Part shown: in pieces, positions 55,404-64,000 of the stretch
Position numbering within the stretch: the stretch's first letter is position 1
How the letters are laid out: every line of letters starts with the position of its first letter
Assembly (NCBI GenBank): GCA_905147135.1
Contig: LR990049.1
Span: 15,145,428 to 15,209,427 of the forward strand
Direction: 5' to 3'
Length of the DNA: 64,000 nucleotides
Origin: Blastobasis lacticolella
Lineage: Eukaryota; Arthropoda; Insecta; Lepidoptera; Blastobasidae
Position numbers and translations under genes: made by a program
The notes under the pieces: generated by a model
The model's input: the letters and a program-made list of their open reading frames with translations, nothing else
Told to the model about the DNA's origin: nothing
Databases searched by the model: none

Positions 55404-56090
55404 ATGAATAAATGTGGAATGCATTACGCCGAGAATTTTGTTTTTGTTGTGCTTAAATTACCATTATGTCATGGAAAGTATATATTGTGTGATTATGTGA
55501 AGTGTGGTGGAGGGAATACGTTTCAGTATGGACCAAAAGGCATTGACAAAATCATAAAATGCAGTGAAATTCGTAGATGGAGCCGGTGAACTATTTGAAG
55601 GGAAAACATCGTTGGAGCTACATGTTGAGTGCCGCAAAGTTTACACTAAGCATCCACAGACCCCTACTGCACCTAAACAAGTGCAGAAACCAACTCGCTC
55701 ATCGACTTCTGACTTCGATTTCAAGCTCTGTTGCTTGTTCTGCGATCGATTGGTGGATGTTCAACATCCAGACCGTATGCCTTAGTGCCAGGCGAGGTCT
55801 TGATAAATAATATAGAGCATCCATAAGTATGCTGTTTAGAAAAATTACCAGTACCTAGAGTGAGAAGGTCACCCTACAGCTGAGGATAGATACGACAGGT
55901 GCTACAATTATTACGATCGCGTTAGGTCTACCTTCCCAGGTTCATTTAGTGCATAGGGCAGTAAAGGTAATGCAGTAAAAAGTGCAGGTTTCGATAAATT
56001 ATTCCAAGTTATTGAAGAGAATTGTGATGACTATCACTATACTCTGGCACCGCTAATATTGAAAATAAAGGAATATGGACACTCACAGTG
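55404..56090 (+). pseudogene. Frameshifted remnant of an uncharacterised insect protein family (probably element-encoded)
   Basis: Frame 1 gives YGPKGIDKIIKCSEIR; a +1 shift near 55578 continues as DGAGELFEGKTSLELHVECR, KVYTKHP and STSDFDFKLCCLFCDRLVD. Further on, AGFDKLFQVIEENCDDYHYT at 55985-56044 looks like the next segment. The pattern GxKGxxxIxxxSxxRxDG...VHxxCRxxYT...FDFKxxCxFC recurs in insect genomes as multi-copy hypothetical proteins. Interrupted by stops. Confidence 0.6.
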
Positions 56091-56288
56091 AAAAGCACAT
56101 TAAGAGAAAACTGAAAGATAAGTAGTATTGTATAATAATAGAAATGCGAACACTCAAAGTGAAAGGATAAGGATCATTCTGAGTACATTTCTCACTATTT
56201 TCAACCGAATCATAAGGTATACTGTAAAAAAATATTAAACATGACCAATTTCAAGGTTATCCAGGAATCATAATCATCATCCCAGCTT

Positions 56289-56480
56289 TCAGTCCCAGCC
56301 TCTGCCGCTTTCCGGCTCATTCTCCTCCATTTCGCCCGGTCTTGGGCATCGTCGCGTCGTAAGCCATTGAGACTCGGCGATTACAATCCATCGCTTCTTG
56401 GGCATTTCGCGGGACCTCTGTCCTGATACCGGAAGTTTTAGGCATTTACGGTAGCACAAGCGGTATGCTTTACATAGAAA
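56289..56480 (-). pseudogene. RTE-type LINE C-terminal fragment
   Basis: The minus strand reads KCLKLPVSGQRSREMPKKRW IVIAESQ, matching the CL...PGxRSRGRPKKRWxDxxxxD segment of LINE proteins. It appears to continue the fragment at 57461-57735 after an interruption. Confidence 0.68.
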
Positions 56481-56738
56481 TATTAATGCTAATCGCTGAC
56501 TTTGCAAAAGTTTTCTCTCTGTCGATCCAAACCCGTAACTAACACAACCCACATAAGTAGTTTAATAAAATATTTTTTAATTTTTTAATCCAAGTTCCAT
56601 TTGGCTTTATCACACACCTGAATAATGTGACCTATGAAGCTGAAATTATTTTCTAACAGTAGACCAAGGGTACCGATTCCTTTCGTTTTATTGTAGCCTG
56701 ATTGAATTTTATCCGTGGTGGGCTAACTAATGAACTTT

Positions 56739-57420
56739 TTAAAAATAACTGGAGGATTTTACTAGGGGCAAAAATTGGGCGGTTCCTATCACCCCATCGT
56801 GTATTAGCCTTAAGCACGTGTTAGCTAAGAACTCTATCTCACGGCCCGTATTTCTGTGTATCAAAACCAAACTATCGTTTGCGTATCCCCGAAGGAAAAG
56901 GCAAAGAAAAGAGTTCGTCGAAGCCCAGATTCCATTCCATAAGTATGGAGACAGTACAGATCCCTGTGGGCATCCCTTTGAAAGACGCTTAGAGCTACTA
57001 TAATGTCTGAGTTGTAGTTTGGTGCTCCCGTTAATAATATAAGAAGCTATTATCGGATATATGTTTGAGTGCAACCTCTGACTTTAAGTTTCAAAAAAAT
57101 AATTGGCCGCCATGCATTGTCAAAGGCACCAGATATGCCAAGGAAAATATTGAGTTCATTATAGTAGTCTAACAGAGATTGTTGCATCTATTGTGGACTT
57201 ACCCGCCGTGAAACCATACTGATGGGTATGGAAATTTATACCATCAGGAACCGAATGCGGGAAAATTAATCGCTCGGGAGAGAGTGGGATATCAGCCGTA
57301 TATCGTCTGACTTCGTGATGGTATTCAGAGTCGTTCTCTAAATAGTCATCGGGTATAGGAGCATTTAAAAGAGCGTCAGTGGTGTCTTCCAATCGAAACG
57401 AATGCTAAATTAACTGGTCG
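56739..57420 (-). pseudogene. Decayed R1/I-type LINE reverse transcriptase
   Basis: The minus strand gives HQYGFTAGKSTIDATIS (57180-57235) and then SKRLSKGCPQGSVLSPYLWN and YANDSLVLIHR (56739-57074). These are RT motifs QxGFxxGxST, GCPQGSxLSPxLWN and the catalytic YADD, here changed to YAND. Frameshifts separate the pieces. Confidence 0.75.
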
Positions 57421-57439
57421 ATTTGTTTTGAACTCGTGA

Positions 57440-57735
57440 TATAAAGGCGACCCTCCTTTTCTAGGCACCTATTTGCCACATATCCCTGGTGCTTACGCAA
57501 CACGTGAGCAAATCAGTGAAAGCGACCCTCTTCCTCTTCTTATCCGCGATATCTCTGATGCCAAGGCTGCCACGGATGTACTCGTTACACACTCGATCAA
57601 GTCGCATAGAACCACACATACACCGCTGCATTTTCATTTTATTGGCGTGGAGTTCGCGGACGTGTTTCGTTAGCACCGGAAAGGTTTTGCAGCTGTAAAG
57701 CATCACAGGCCTAATTATTATCATCATTATCATCA
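57440..57735 (-). pseudogene. RTE-type LINE fragment
   Basis: Reads RPVMLYSCKTFPVLTKHVRE, LHANKMKMQRCMCGSMRLDR and VCNEYIRGSLGIRDIADKKR, then in a shifted frame HVLRKHQGYVANRCLE. This follows the family order RPVLLYGSETWPVLTKHVxELHxxEMKMLRWMCGVTRxDRxRNEYIRGSLGV. Confidence 0.8.
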
Positions 57736-57790
57736 GCCTATACTAGTCCACCGCTGGACATAGACCTCCCCCAATGAGCGCCAATGCCCC
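57718..57790 (+). repeat. CATCAGCCTATACTAGTCCACCGCTGGAC motif
   Basis: TCATCAGCCTATACTAGTCC then ACCGCTGGACATAGACCTCC belongs to a short sequence repeated throughout insect genomes; a weaker relative at about 6505-6545 reads CAGCCTGAATTGTCCTACTG CTGGGCAAAGACCTCC. Confidence 0.6.
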
Positions 57791-58434
57791 CTGTCCTCAG
57801 CTTACTTCAAATTCATACAAATGGATAAAAATGTCATTGTAGCAAAATTTTTTACGATTTTGGGCTCATTTCAAGTAAATTCCAAGCTCCCTGGAATCTT
57901 GGAATTAAAAATATTTAACGTCAACGTATTGGAAACAGTAGAAAGTGCTCTAAAATGTCGTTTACTATTTAAAAATTGTGTCCTGCCTTCGCTCTAAGTA
58001 CATCGTAGCTTTTTGCAACACGTAAAAATTTCAATATTTTCCTGGTTAATTGACACTGGTATGCACTGTAGTATATAGTCTGGAGTGGGTGGATGAATCT
58101 GAAATCTTAGATGTCTCGTAGTTAAAATGCGACCGAGAGAAAACAAATGCGTTAACTATAATAATTTATAGTTGTTCCAAAAAATTCCTGGAAATTCCGG
58201 TTTTTTTCAGGACATCTCGGCTATCCCAATTGGGCGTTTTTGGGACTTTTTTGAGCGTCCAAATATATTCCAAAAGGTCAGTAATTTTATCAATGTCGCT
58301 TAGTAATTTTATCAATGTCCGGTCAAAACCTAACTTGCAAATTAAAAATTGCAATTAAGTTATGAATTACCTAAAAGACTTAGCCGTTGTCATACTATAG
58401 AATGGGGAATTATGGGGCCCTACCTCTGGGCCCA

Positions 58435-58665
58435 AGCCAACCTCACCTGCACGCGGCCTTATAACAGACGGACGAGGCTCTAGCGAACTGGCTTGTTCTC
58501 TTTGTTGTGCGAGTCAAATGCCAATCGACGCACGTAAAAACATCACAAATTTTTATAAAGTACTTATTCAAGGAAGAAGCCCCTTTTAGTGAATCTGAAA
58601 GCGTTTTCCTGGTATCGGAGCGGACCCTAAATGGCAGATTTACCTCCAGCCGCTGAGCCGCGATT
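58435..58665 (+). repeat. Dispersed repeat, family T copy 2
   Basis: See the order of shared words with 23270-23490: CCTCACCTGC, ACGGACGAG, GCGAA, TGTGCG, then ATCGGAGCGGACC and AATTTACC/GATTTACC. Non-coding. Confidence 0.6.
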
Positions 58666-58904
58666 TAAAAATATAGCAAACATGCCACATTACGTTAGTG
58701 CATTCATCAAACAAACAAGTTATCGGTTAGGTAGCTGTAACTCGCTCAACTTTGCGATTATTTTTATTCAATGAAAGCTCTGTTATGCAAAAAATTGTGT
58801 ATCTGCTGCGTCGTATGCGCGCGTAACTTACAGATAAGGGAACATTGATAAATCTGGGCATGTCATCCGTTTGATGTCGACCCGGCGGCGGTTCCCAGAG
58901 GCCC

Positions 58905-59110
58905 ATTGAGAGACGTAACGGTTGTCGCACAATACACTGGAACCGGGGAACCGGGGAAGCCGGGCGGAGCGGGGCGGGGGGCGGCGGCACCCCGCGAGGG
59001 GCGACATCAGCTGTCGTCAGGTGCGGTCAGGTGCGGGAGGCTGCCGGGCGCCGGCCGCGGTCGCGCGCGTTCCGCACTCCAGTCGGCGCCATGACCGCCG
59101 GCCCGATAAC
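58905..59110 (+). promoter_or_regulatory. CpG-rich block, possible promoter 1 of a plus-strand gene
   Basis: A dense G+C segment (GGAGCGGGGCGGGGGGCGGC and CGGGCGCCGGCCGCGGTCGC) in AT-rich surroundings, about 430 bases upstream of the first candidate coding exon. An ATG at 59091 opens only a short frame. Confidence 0.5.
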
Positions 59111-59532
59111 ACGTACACACATATCATACAAAATTTATTAAAACTACCGAAACAATATTACCGGCGACCGAAAACAATAGTACATACTTTAAGTACTTCG
59201 ACTTACGAACAAATAATAAATATCGTTCTAATTTTACCCAGCATAATCGACAGCTTTAAAAATGTGCAAACACGTGATACTTGTTCCTGTTACTTCGATC
59301 GATTCAGGTATGTTATTAAAATTTTATTTCCGCACACTTATCGATCGATTTTACGATGCTACTGTATTACGATGGGGAGAAAATTCAATTATCTGTATCT
59401 CTAATTGTGTTACGAATTGATTAGCTATTAAGTGTTTCATTTGAATTCGTATGTTGTTGTTAGTTCGTAAAGACGCGCGTTTCATTTCCAGTGCAGTGCA
59501 ACCGCTACAGTGTTGAGGTAGTCAAAGTAGTC

Positions 59533-59599
59533 ATGACATTCGTTCACCTAGTCTTTTGCATTGTCCCATTGGCGGTTTTTTATTTCGTCGTTTACCCAG
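59533..59599 (+). CDS. Candidate first coding exon A of an unidentified plus-strand gene
   Basis: ATG at 59533 opens MTFVHLVFCIVPLAVFYFVV then YP, a strongly hydrophobic signal peptide or signal anchor. It ends CCCAG|GTAAGC, a near-ideal donor, in phase 1. The downstream exon is not in the window, so the product is unknown. Confidence 0.55.
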
Positions 59600-59924
59600 G
59601 TAAGCTGCGGTTACGTTGACGACGGGGGGCCCGGGATGAGTAGTTCATAAATTGTCCTTCGCTTTTTAATAGACCATGAATATATCATTTGAATTTAATT
59701 TGTCGCCGTCCCGGCCGTTAGAGCATCGGTTTTCAATTCGCGGCCGAACCAATTGTCACAAATTAAGAACACATTTGTCCGCATTAATAGGCAAGTGTGT
59801 TCAGTAATCGTCACGCCGCGTTGTTAAAAATACAGGGTGATGTTTGTTGTGATTTATTGGGTGGTAATTGAACGCGGAACTGGCACTTGCCGGAGGAATT
59901 AGTTTAATCGAGCTGAGAGGTCGG

Positions 59925-60050
59925 GAGCGCATCAGGCCGGCGGGCGGCGCGGCGGCGCAGTGCCGCTCGGCCCGCGCCTGCGCCGCGCGCCCGCCGCCGT
60001 TCCCGGCCGTCCGACAGACAGACTAGACGACTAGCCGACTACCCCACTCC
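59925..60050 (+). promoter_or_regulatory. CpG-rich block, possible promoter 2 of the plus-strand gene
   Basis: GCCGGCGGGCGGCGCGGCGG and CGCGCCTGCGCCGCGCGCCC form a compact CpG island about 100-200 bases upstream of exon B. Confidence 0.55.
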
Positions 60051-60142
60051 GACACTCCCCGAATGTCAACACTAACATCAACAAACAGTAATAACAACAA
60101 CGTGTGATCAGTGCATTCAGATAATCTCAAAGTTGTGTCACA

Positions 60143-60167
60143 ATGAAATTTCTCACATTGGATTTTG
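60143..60167 (+). CDS. Candidate alternative first coding exon B
   Basis: ATG at 60143, preceded by CACA, opens MKFLTLDF and ends TTTTG|GTGAGT in phase 1, the same phase as exon A. It has no membrane signal, so the two starts would give differently targeted proteins if they share a downstream exon. Very short, so the call rests on context. Confidence 0.45.
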
Positions 60168-60487
60168 GTGAGTTGTAAAATCTACAAATATTTAGCTAAG
60201 GTAGAGATAGTACGTACCTAATATTTACTAGTTAATAATTACGTAGTAAGTTTTTCTAATCTGTGATAAAAATTATATTAGTTAAAGTACTCATGGTAAC
60301 TTTTTTAATTTAACGTCTAAACTGAAATTATATTTAAATTCAATAGGTTTCCTTGTCAAACCAACCATCCATCTGTAGGTACGTAGATAACAGCAGCTAT
60401 TTTTATTGTTTTGAGTGTTGAACTTTCCGATGTTAATATTTTGTTATAACTATATTATTTCTGAATGCCTTTTTCTTATCAGATATT

Positions 60488-60795
60488 TTCTAATACCTGG
60501 TCCTGGTCCAGATCCAGGTCCGACTCCAGCTTCAGCTCTACATCCAAGTTCAGATGCAGGTTCAGGTCTATCCTCCAGGTGCCTGTCCAGGTACAGGTCT
60601 TACACCAGATCCAGGTCCAGCGTCAGCTCCAGCTATAGGTCTAAGACAGGTCCAGATCTACCTCTCGGTCCAGGTCCCGGTGCAGACCCAGCTCCAACTC
60701 TAGATCCAAAAGCAGGTCCAAGACCAGGCCCTGCTTTTGATTCATGCCCAGCCCCACGTCCAGATCCAGGACTACGATCAGGTTAAGGTCCTTGT
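60488..60795. repeat. Hexamer-based minisatellite in the first intron of the plus-strand gene
   Basis: Irregular 6-base units such as CTGGTC, CAGATC, CAGGTC, CGACTC, CAGCTC over about 300 bases, the same unit type as 37838-38425. The 123-codon frame with Gly-Pro and Ser-Arg runs is a product of the repeat. Confidence 0.85.
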
Positions 60796-60799
60796 TCTG

Positions 60800-63415
60800 A
60801 TCTTGGTGCTCGTCTTGAAAAATACCTTATTAGGAAAAAAGGCGAATGATAAATTTAGCAAAATTGTTCGTGGATCAAATAAATTACTTGAAAAAAAAGA
60901 CGTCCAAGTAGAAGAGAAAATAAAAATATCAATCTAATCTGTCTAACCAATCATTGGAACATGTTTACACATTCAGTCGCTTGAATATATAGCTTTCCTT
61001 ACGATGATTTCCGTCACTGTAAGTGCATCACGTGGTGAATGATTAAAACACCTGTATCTATTAAATAATCCAAACAATAGCATAATACATACATTACAGA
61101 GATAAGCCCACCTTTGTAAACAACCGTTTATAATTATTGTTTTTTTATAACTTGTTTCATGTGCAATAAAGTATATAATAATAATCACCCATTACCTGGA
61201 AACCTCGACAGCTGAGAAATCGGGTTCCCTGGGAAAGTCAGCACTTCCAACCAGACTAGATTTTTGCAGAATGCGATATATACATTCCACAATTTAAATT
61301 AATTCTGAAATATTCGCCAGGAAGACAAGAAAGCTATTATTCATAATGCCTTTCTTTTTATGCTCCTTTTTAAGTTCTTATTCAGGTGACAATTTTACTT
61401 AATGATCTTTATTTCAATGTCGAAATAAAGATATAGCAGAGAATGTCTGCCTAGAAACTGTTGGAAACACAGGGTAATTTTCAATAAAATCTAGTTACCG
61501 AGGGGTGTGCATGTGCTAATGATTAAAAACAACTTTTACTAAGTGTGGCACCAACTCTGAAATCGCGATACAAAATCAGCTATTTTATACAAAATTTAAA
61601 ACAAATTCTGTCCAAATGTATAAAACACTTGATTTTTTTCGCGATTTCGGAGTTGATATTGTTATCACGATCACATGAAAACCCCATGGTTGTTAATATT
61701 TTTTCCTTCGTTCAACTGTAATAGAAGCTAAAAATACAATTTATAAATATTTACCATATTTTAATTAATTATATCTTAATTTATTAGCTTATCTATTTCA
61801 TCTATTGATAGACATCCTAGACAATACGAGACAACACTTTCGTTCTGTGGCTATATATTTCGGTTGTATTCTTTCGTTTCGTTTGCGGGTCATTTTTGTT
61901 TTCACACATTATAATATAAACGTAAACAGTGAGTTTGAAGTTTAATTTGTCTTCAGTTTTAATCATCGGGTTAATCGTCAATGACCGAAATTGGCAGAGT
62001 TAAATAATTGTGCCACTGTCTCACGATTACTGACACAAGGGTACGATTGATTACTCATAACAAGTCTTAGGAACGTCTTGGGAATATTTAATTAAAATAA
62101 ACATGAAATTTGTAACTCCCGAAGACCCGAAACAACTTTCATACTCGTATAATTAATTATGTTAAGGTTTATGTTCATGATTTTTGTAAGTACTTAAAGA
62201 AATAATAATATAATTAGTACTTACCTACCAAAAAACCTAAAGTACGTCTATTGTTCGATAATAAAAACTGAAGTCATTCATACATGTTACCCGTAATCAG
62301 AACGAAGGTTATGAGAGTTGTGAGTATTACGAGTAGGTCCCGTTAATAGGCAATCTCTCATCTCAAACCACAAAATCAATGATATCATAACTATGTAAGT
62401 TAGATAACAAAAAATGAGTGAGTTAGTAAAATTTATTTTTATTTGTTAGGCACAAAAAAGATTTTAGCTAGGCGAAAAGGTAATTTTTCGTTCTTAGTCA
62501 TGCAGAATGAAATATTGTAAATAATATATGACATTGTTTATTTTGTTATGAAGAAGTCATCTAATAACCATTTAACATTAATAATTATTACTTGATGTAT
62601 ATTTTTATGACGATGTAACATATTTTACTATTAATAAATGAATTTGAATGTGACTATTGACATTAAATGTGGATGACGCGAAAGGGGTTAGTCAGATAGG
62701 ACCATATATAGCAAGTAGAACATACACTGTGTGTGTGAGTTTATTATAAAGACTTCCTAAATATTGTAGTTAATATTACGAGATGAGGCTACTTATTTTC
62801 TTTACTTCTGTAGTCAATAGAAAATACGTAAAACAGCTACATGCCTCGCAATAACAAATTAATTAAATCAAGTATAATAAGGTAACTTCAACGATAGTCG
62901 TTACGCAACGCGAATTCAACTGTTGTTACAATTTTTGTGGCAGTAAATGTCAATATTTGACCGAGTCCGTCAGTAACTCGGTACACGTGCAGCAGGCGCA
63001 CTGATCGCACATCGCGCATGTTTGTAAACAGAATTCTTAACGCGACAAGAATTCACGTTGGGTGCACAATTTGTTGGTTGCATTTCGGTTGCATTACCTA
63101 TACTATACCATACCGTACCATCTCACTGTTCCGTACCACATATTGGTAACCTACTTTCGACTAGTTATTTAGGAAGTTCTTCCACATATTATTATAATGA
63201 CATTCCATTTAGTGCTTTCATGTGTGTCTGCTATCCGCAATATTAGTATATTTCTCGACACCTGTTATTTCTAGAGAAGACTGGATAGTTACAGTTCGCT
63301 CATCAGCTGTAGGTATCTAGGTCATCTATGAAAAATAGGCTAAAAACCTCGCACGAAACAAATGTCAATGAACGAATGAGTATAAATATAATATGTAGAG
63401 TCTGTTAATTTTCCT
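60800..63415. other. Probable intron of the plus-strand gene, nothing recognised
   Basis: AT-rich, no coding frame of note. A short hairpin ATCTTTATTTC...GAAATAAAGAT is at about 61407-61433. Confidence 0.5.
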
Positions 63416-63419
63416 CGAA

Positions 63420-63764
63420 ATGAAATATGTTACAAATATTTTCCTCTTTACAGAATGTAATTTTTTAAATTATAGGTTTATCATACGCTTTGGTATTGAG
63501 CTTCGTACTGAATTAGCAATCAAATATATCAGTTTGTTAACTTCTACTGACACACACTCTCAGCGTCGACCATATAATAGCCACAACATCAATATCACGA
63601 TAGTAACCTCCACATCTCTTAGTGACATTACGGATGTGTGCGCTCATAGTGGCCGTGAATCAATGGAGTTGCGAGCAGATCTGCGCGAGCGCACCGTCCA
63701 GACTGCTATCTCTATGGAGCCATCAGTGCGCGACCGGAACGCCGGACGCTATGTCCGCAGCTGA
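63420..63764 (+). other. Open frame of 114 codons, status uncertain
   Basis: The second half (63600-63764) is richer in G+C and reads GRESMELRADLRERTVQTAI then PSVRDRNAGRYVRS before a stop. No donor follows and no domain is recognised. It could be an exon or chance. Confidence 0.2.
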
Positions 63765-63904
63765 CCATTCATGCAATTATGCGAAATATATCAATTAATA
63801 TAAACCTATATTCTCCGTGATCACTGGTTATGGTCCTACACCACATTGTCGCCGTTATCGCGTCATCACGATACAACTAGAGCGTCCTCCAAATTCGTTT
63901 AGGG

Positions 63905-64000
63905 GCTTTCCATTAGTCTCTCCACGCTTGGCAGACGGGTTAAAGATCTCAGAAAATACACAATAGAAAACGCTAGATAATGTCCGTATTTCAAGGAGGT
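63905..64000 (+). repeat. Partial copy of repeat family R at window edge
   Basis: TAGTCTCTCCACGCTTGGCA GACGGGTTAAAGATCTCAG matches the middle of the family (ATAATCTCCACGCTTGGCAGGCGGGTTGGAGATCGCAG). Confidence 0.65.

Noticed and set aside
60415..60786. 123-codon frame with Gly-Pro-rich, collagen-like look
   Set aside because: Lies in a hexamer minisatellite and has no conserved domain; the hydrophobic start is chance AT-rich sequence.

Overview
This window looks like a stretch of insect nuclear chromosome, most likely lepidopteran. It is AT-rich, with spliced genes, GT-AG introns of about 0.1-2.7 kb, CpG-dense promoter blocks, and a heavy load of short inverted-repeat elements, tRNA-derived SINEs and decayed LINEs of types common in moth and butterfly genomes. 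The lepidopteran assignment is an inference from repeat style. No bacterial, phage or organellar features were seen.

Region 1 (180-18438, minus strand) is one host gene. It encodes a voltage-gated calcium channel alpha-2/delta auxiliary subunit. I could place 17 coding exons with consistent splice phases from the signal peptide (exon 1, 18353-18438) down to the window edge. Together they give about 1,061 residues; the extreme C-terminus lies outside the window. The order is signal peptide, N-terminal helical region, VWA domain with a DVSGS metal-binding motif, Cache-like region, then the C-terminal extracellular region. A CpG-rich block (about 18660-19060) sits upstream as the probable promoter. 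The introns carry a complete non-autonomous hAT element with 8-bp target duplications, a palindromic MITE, SINE pieces, a LINE fragment and a perfect 17-bp hairpin.

Region 2 (19.1-58.4 kb) holds no certain host gene. It is a mosaic of mobile DNA. The main elements are: (a) a near-intact 953-codon non-LTR retrotransposon ORF (27048-29909) with an N-terminal C2H2 finger, a reverse transcriptase and an R2-type restriction-like endonuclease, plus three 5'-truncated relatives at 46.4, 48.9 and 53.4 kb; (b) a 6.4-kb DNA transposon (36610-42986) with an unclassified DDE-type transposase gene, itself interrupted by a 1.5-kb element with perfect 26-bp terminal repeats and a TTA duplication, which carries a LINE scrap and a hexamer-based minisatellite; (c) a fold-back element at 47.3-47.8 kb whose arms both resemble the internal promoter of 5S rRNA; (d) a 0.75-kb fold-back element at 54.1-54.9 kb; (e) a cluster of broken LINE reverse transcriptase pieces at 56.3-57.7 kb.

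Region 3 (58.9-64 kb, plus strand) looks like the 5' end of a second host gene running out of the window. Two CpG-rich blocks each precede a short ATG-containing exon with a good splice donor (59533-59599 and 60143-60167). Both end in phase 1, so they could be alternative first exons joined to a shared downstream exon. I cannot name this gene.
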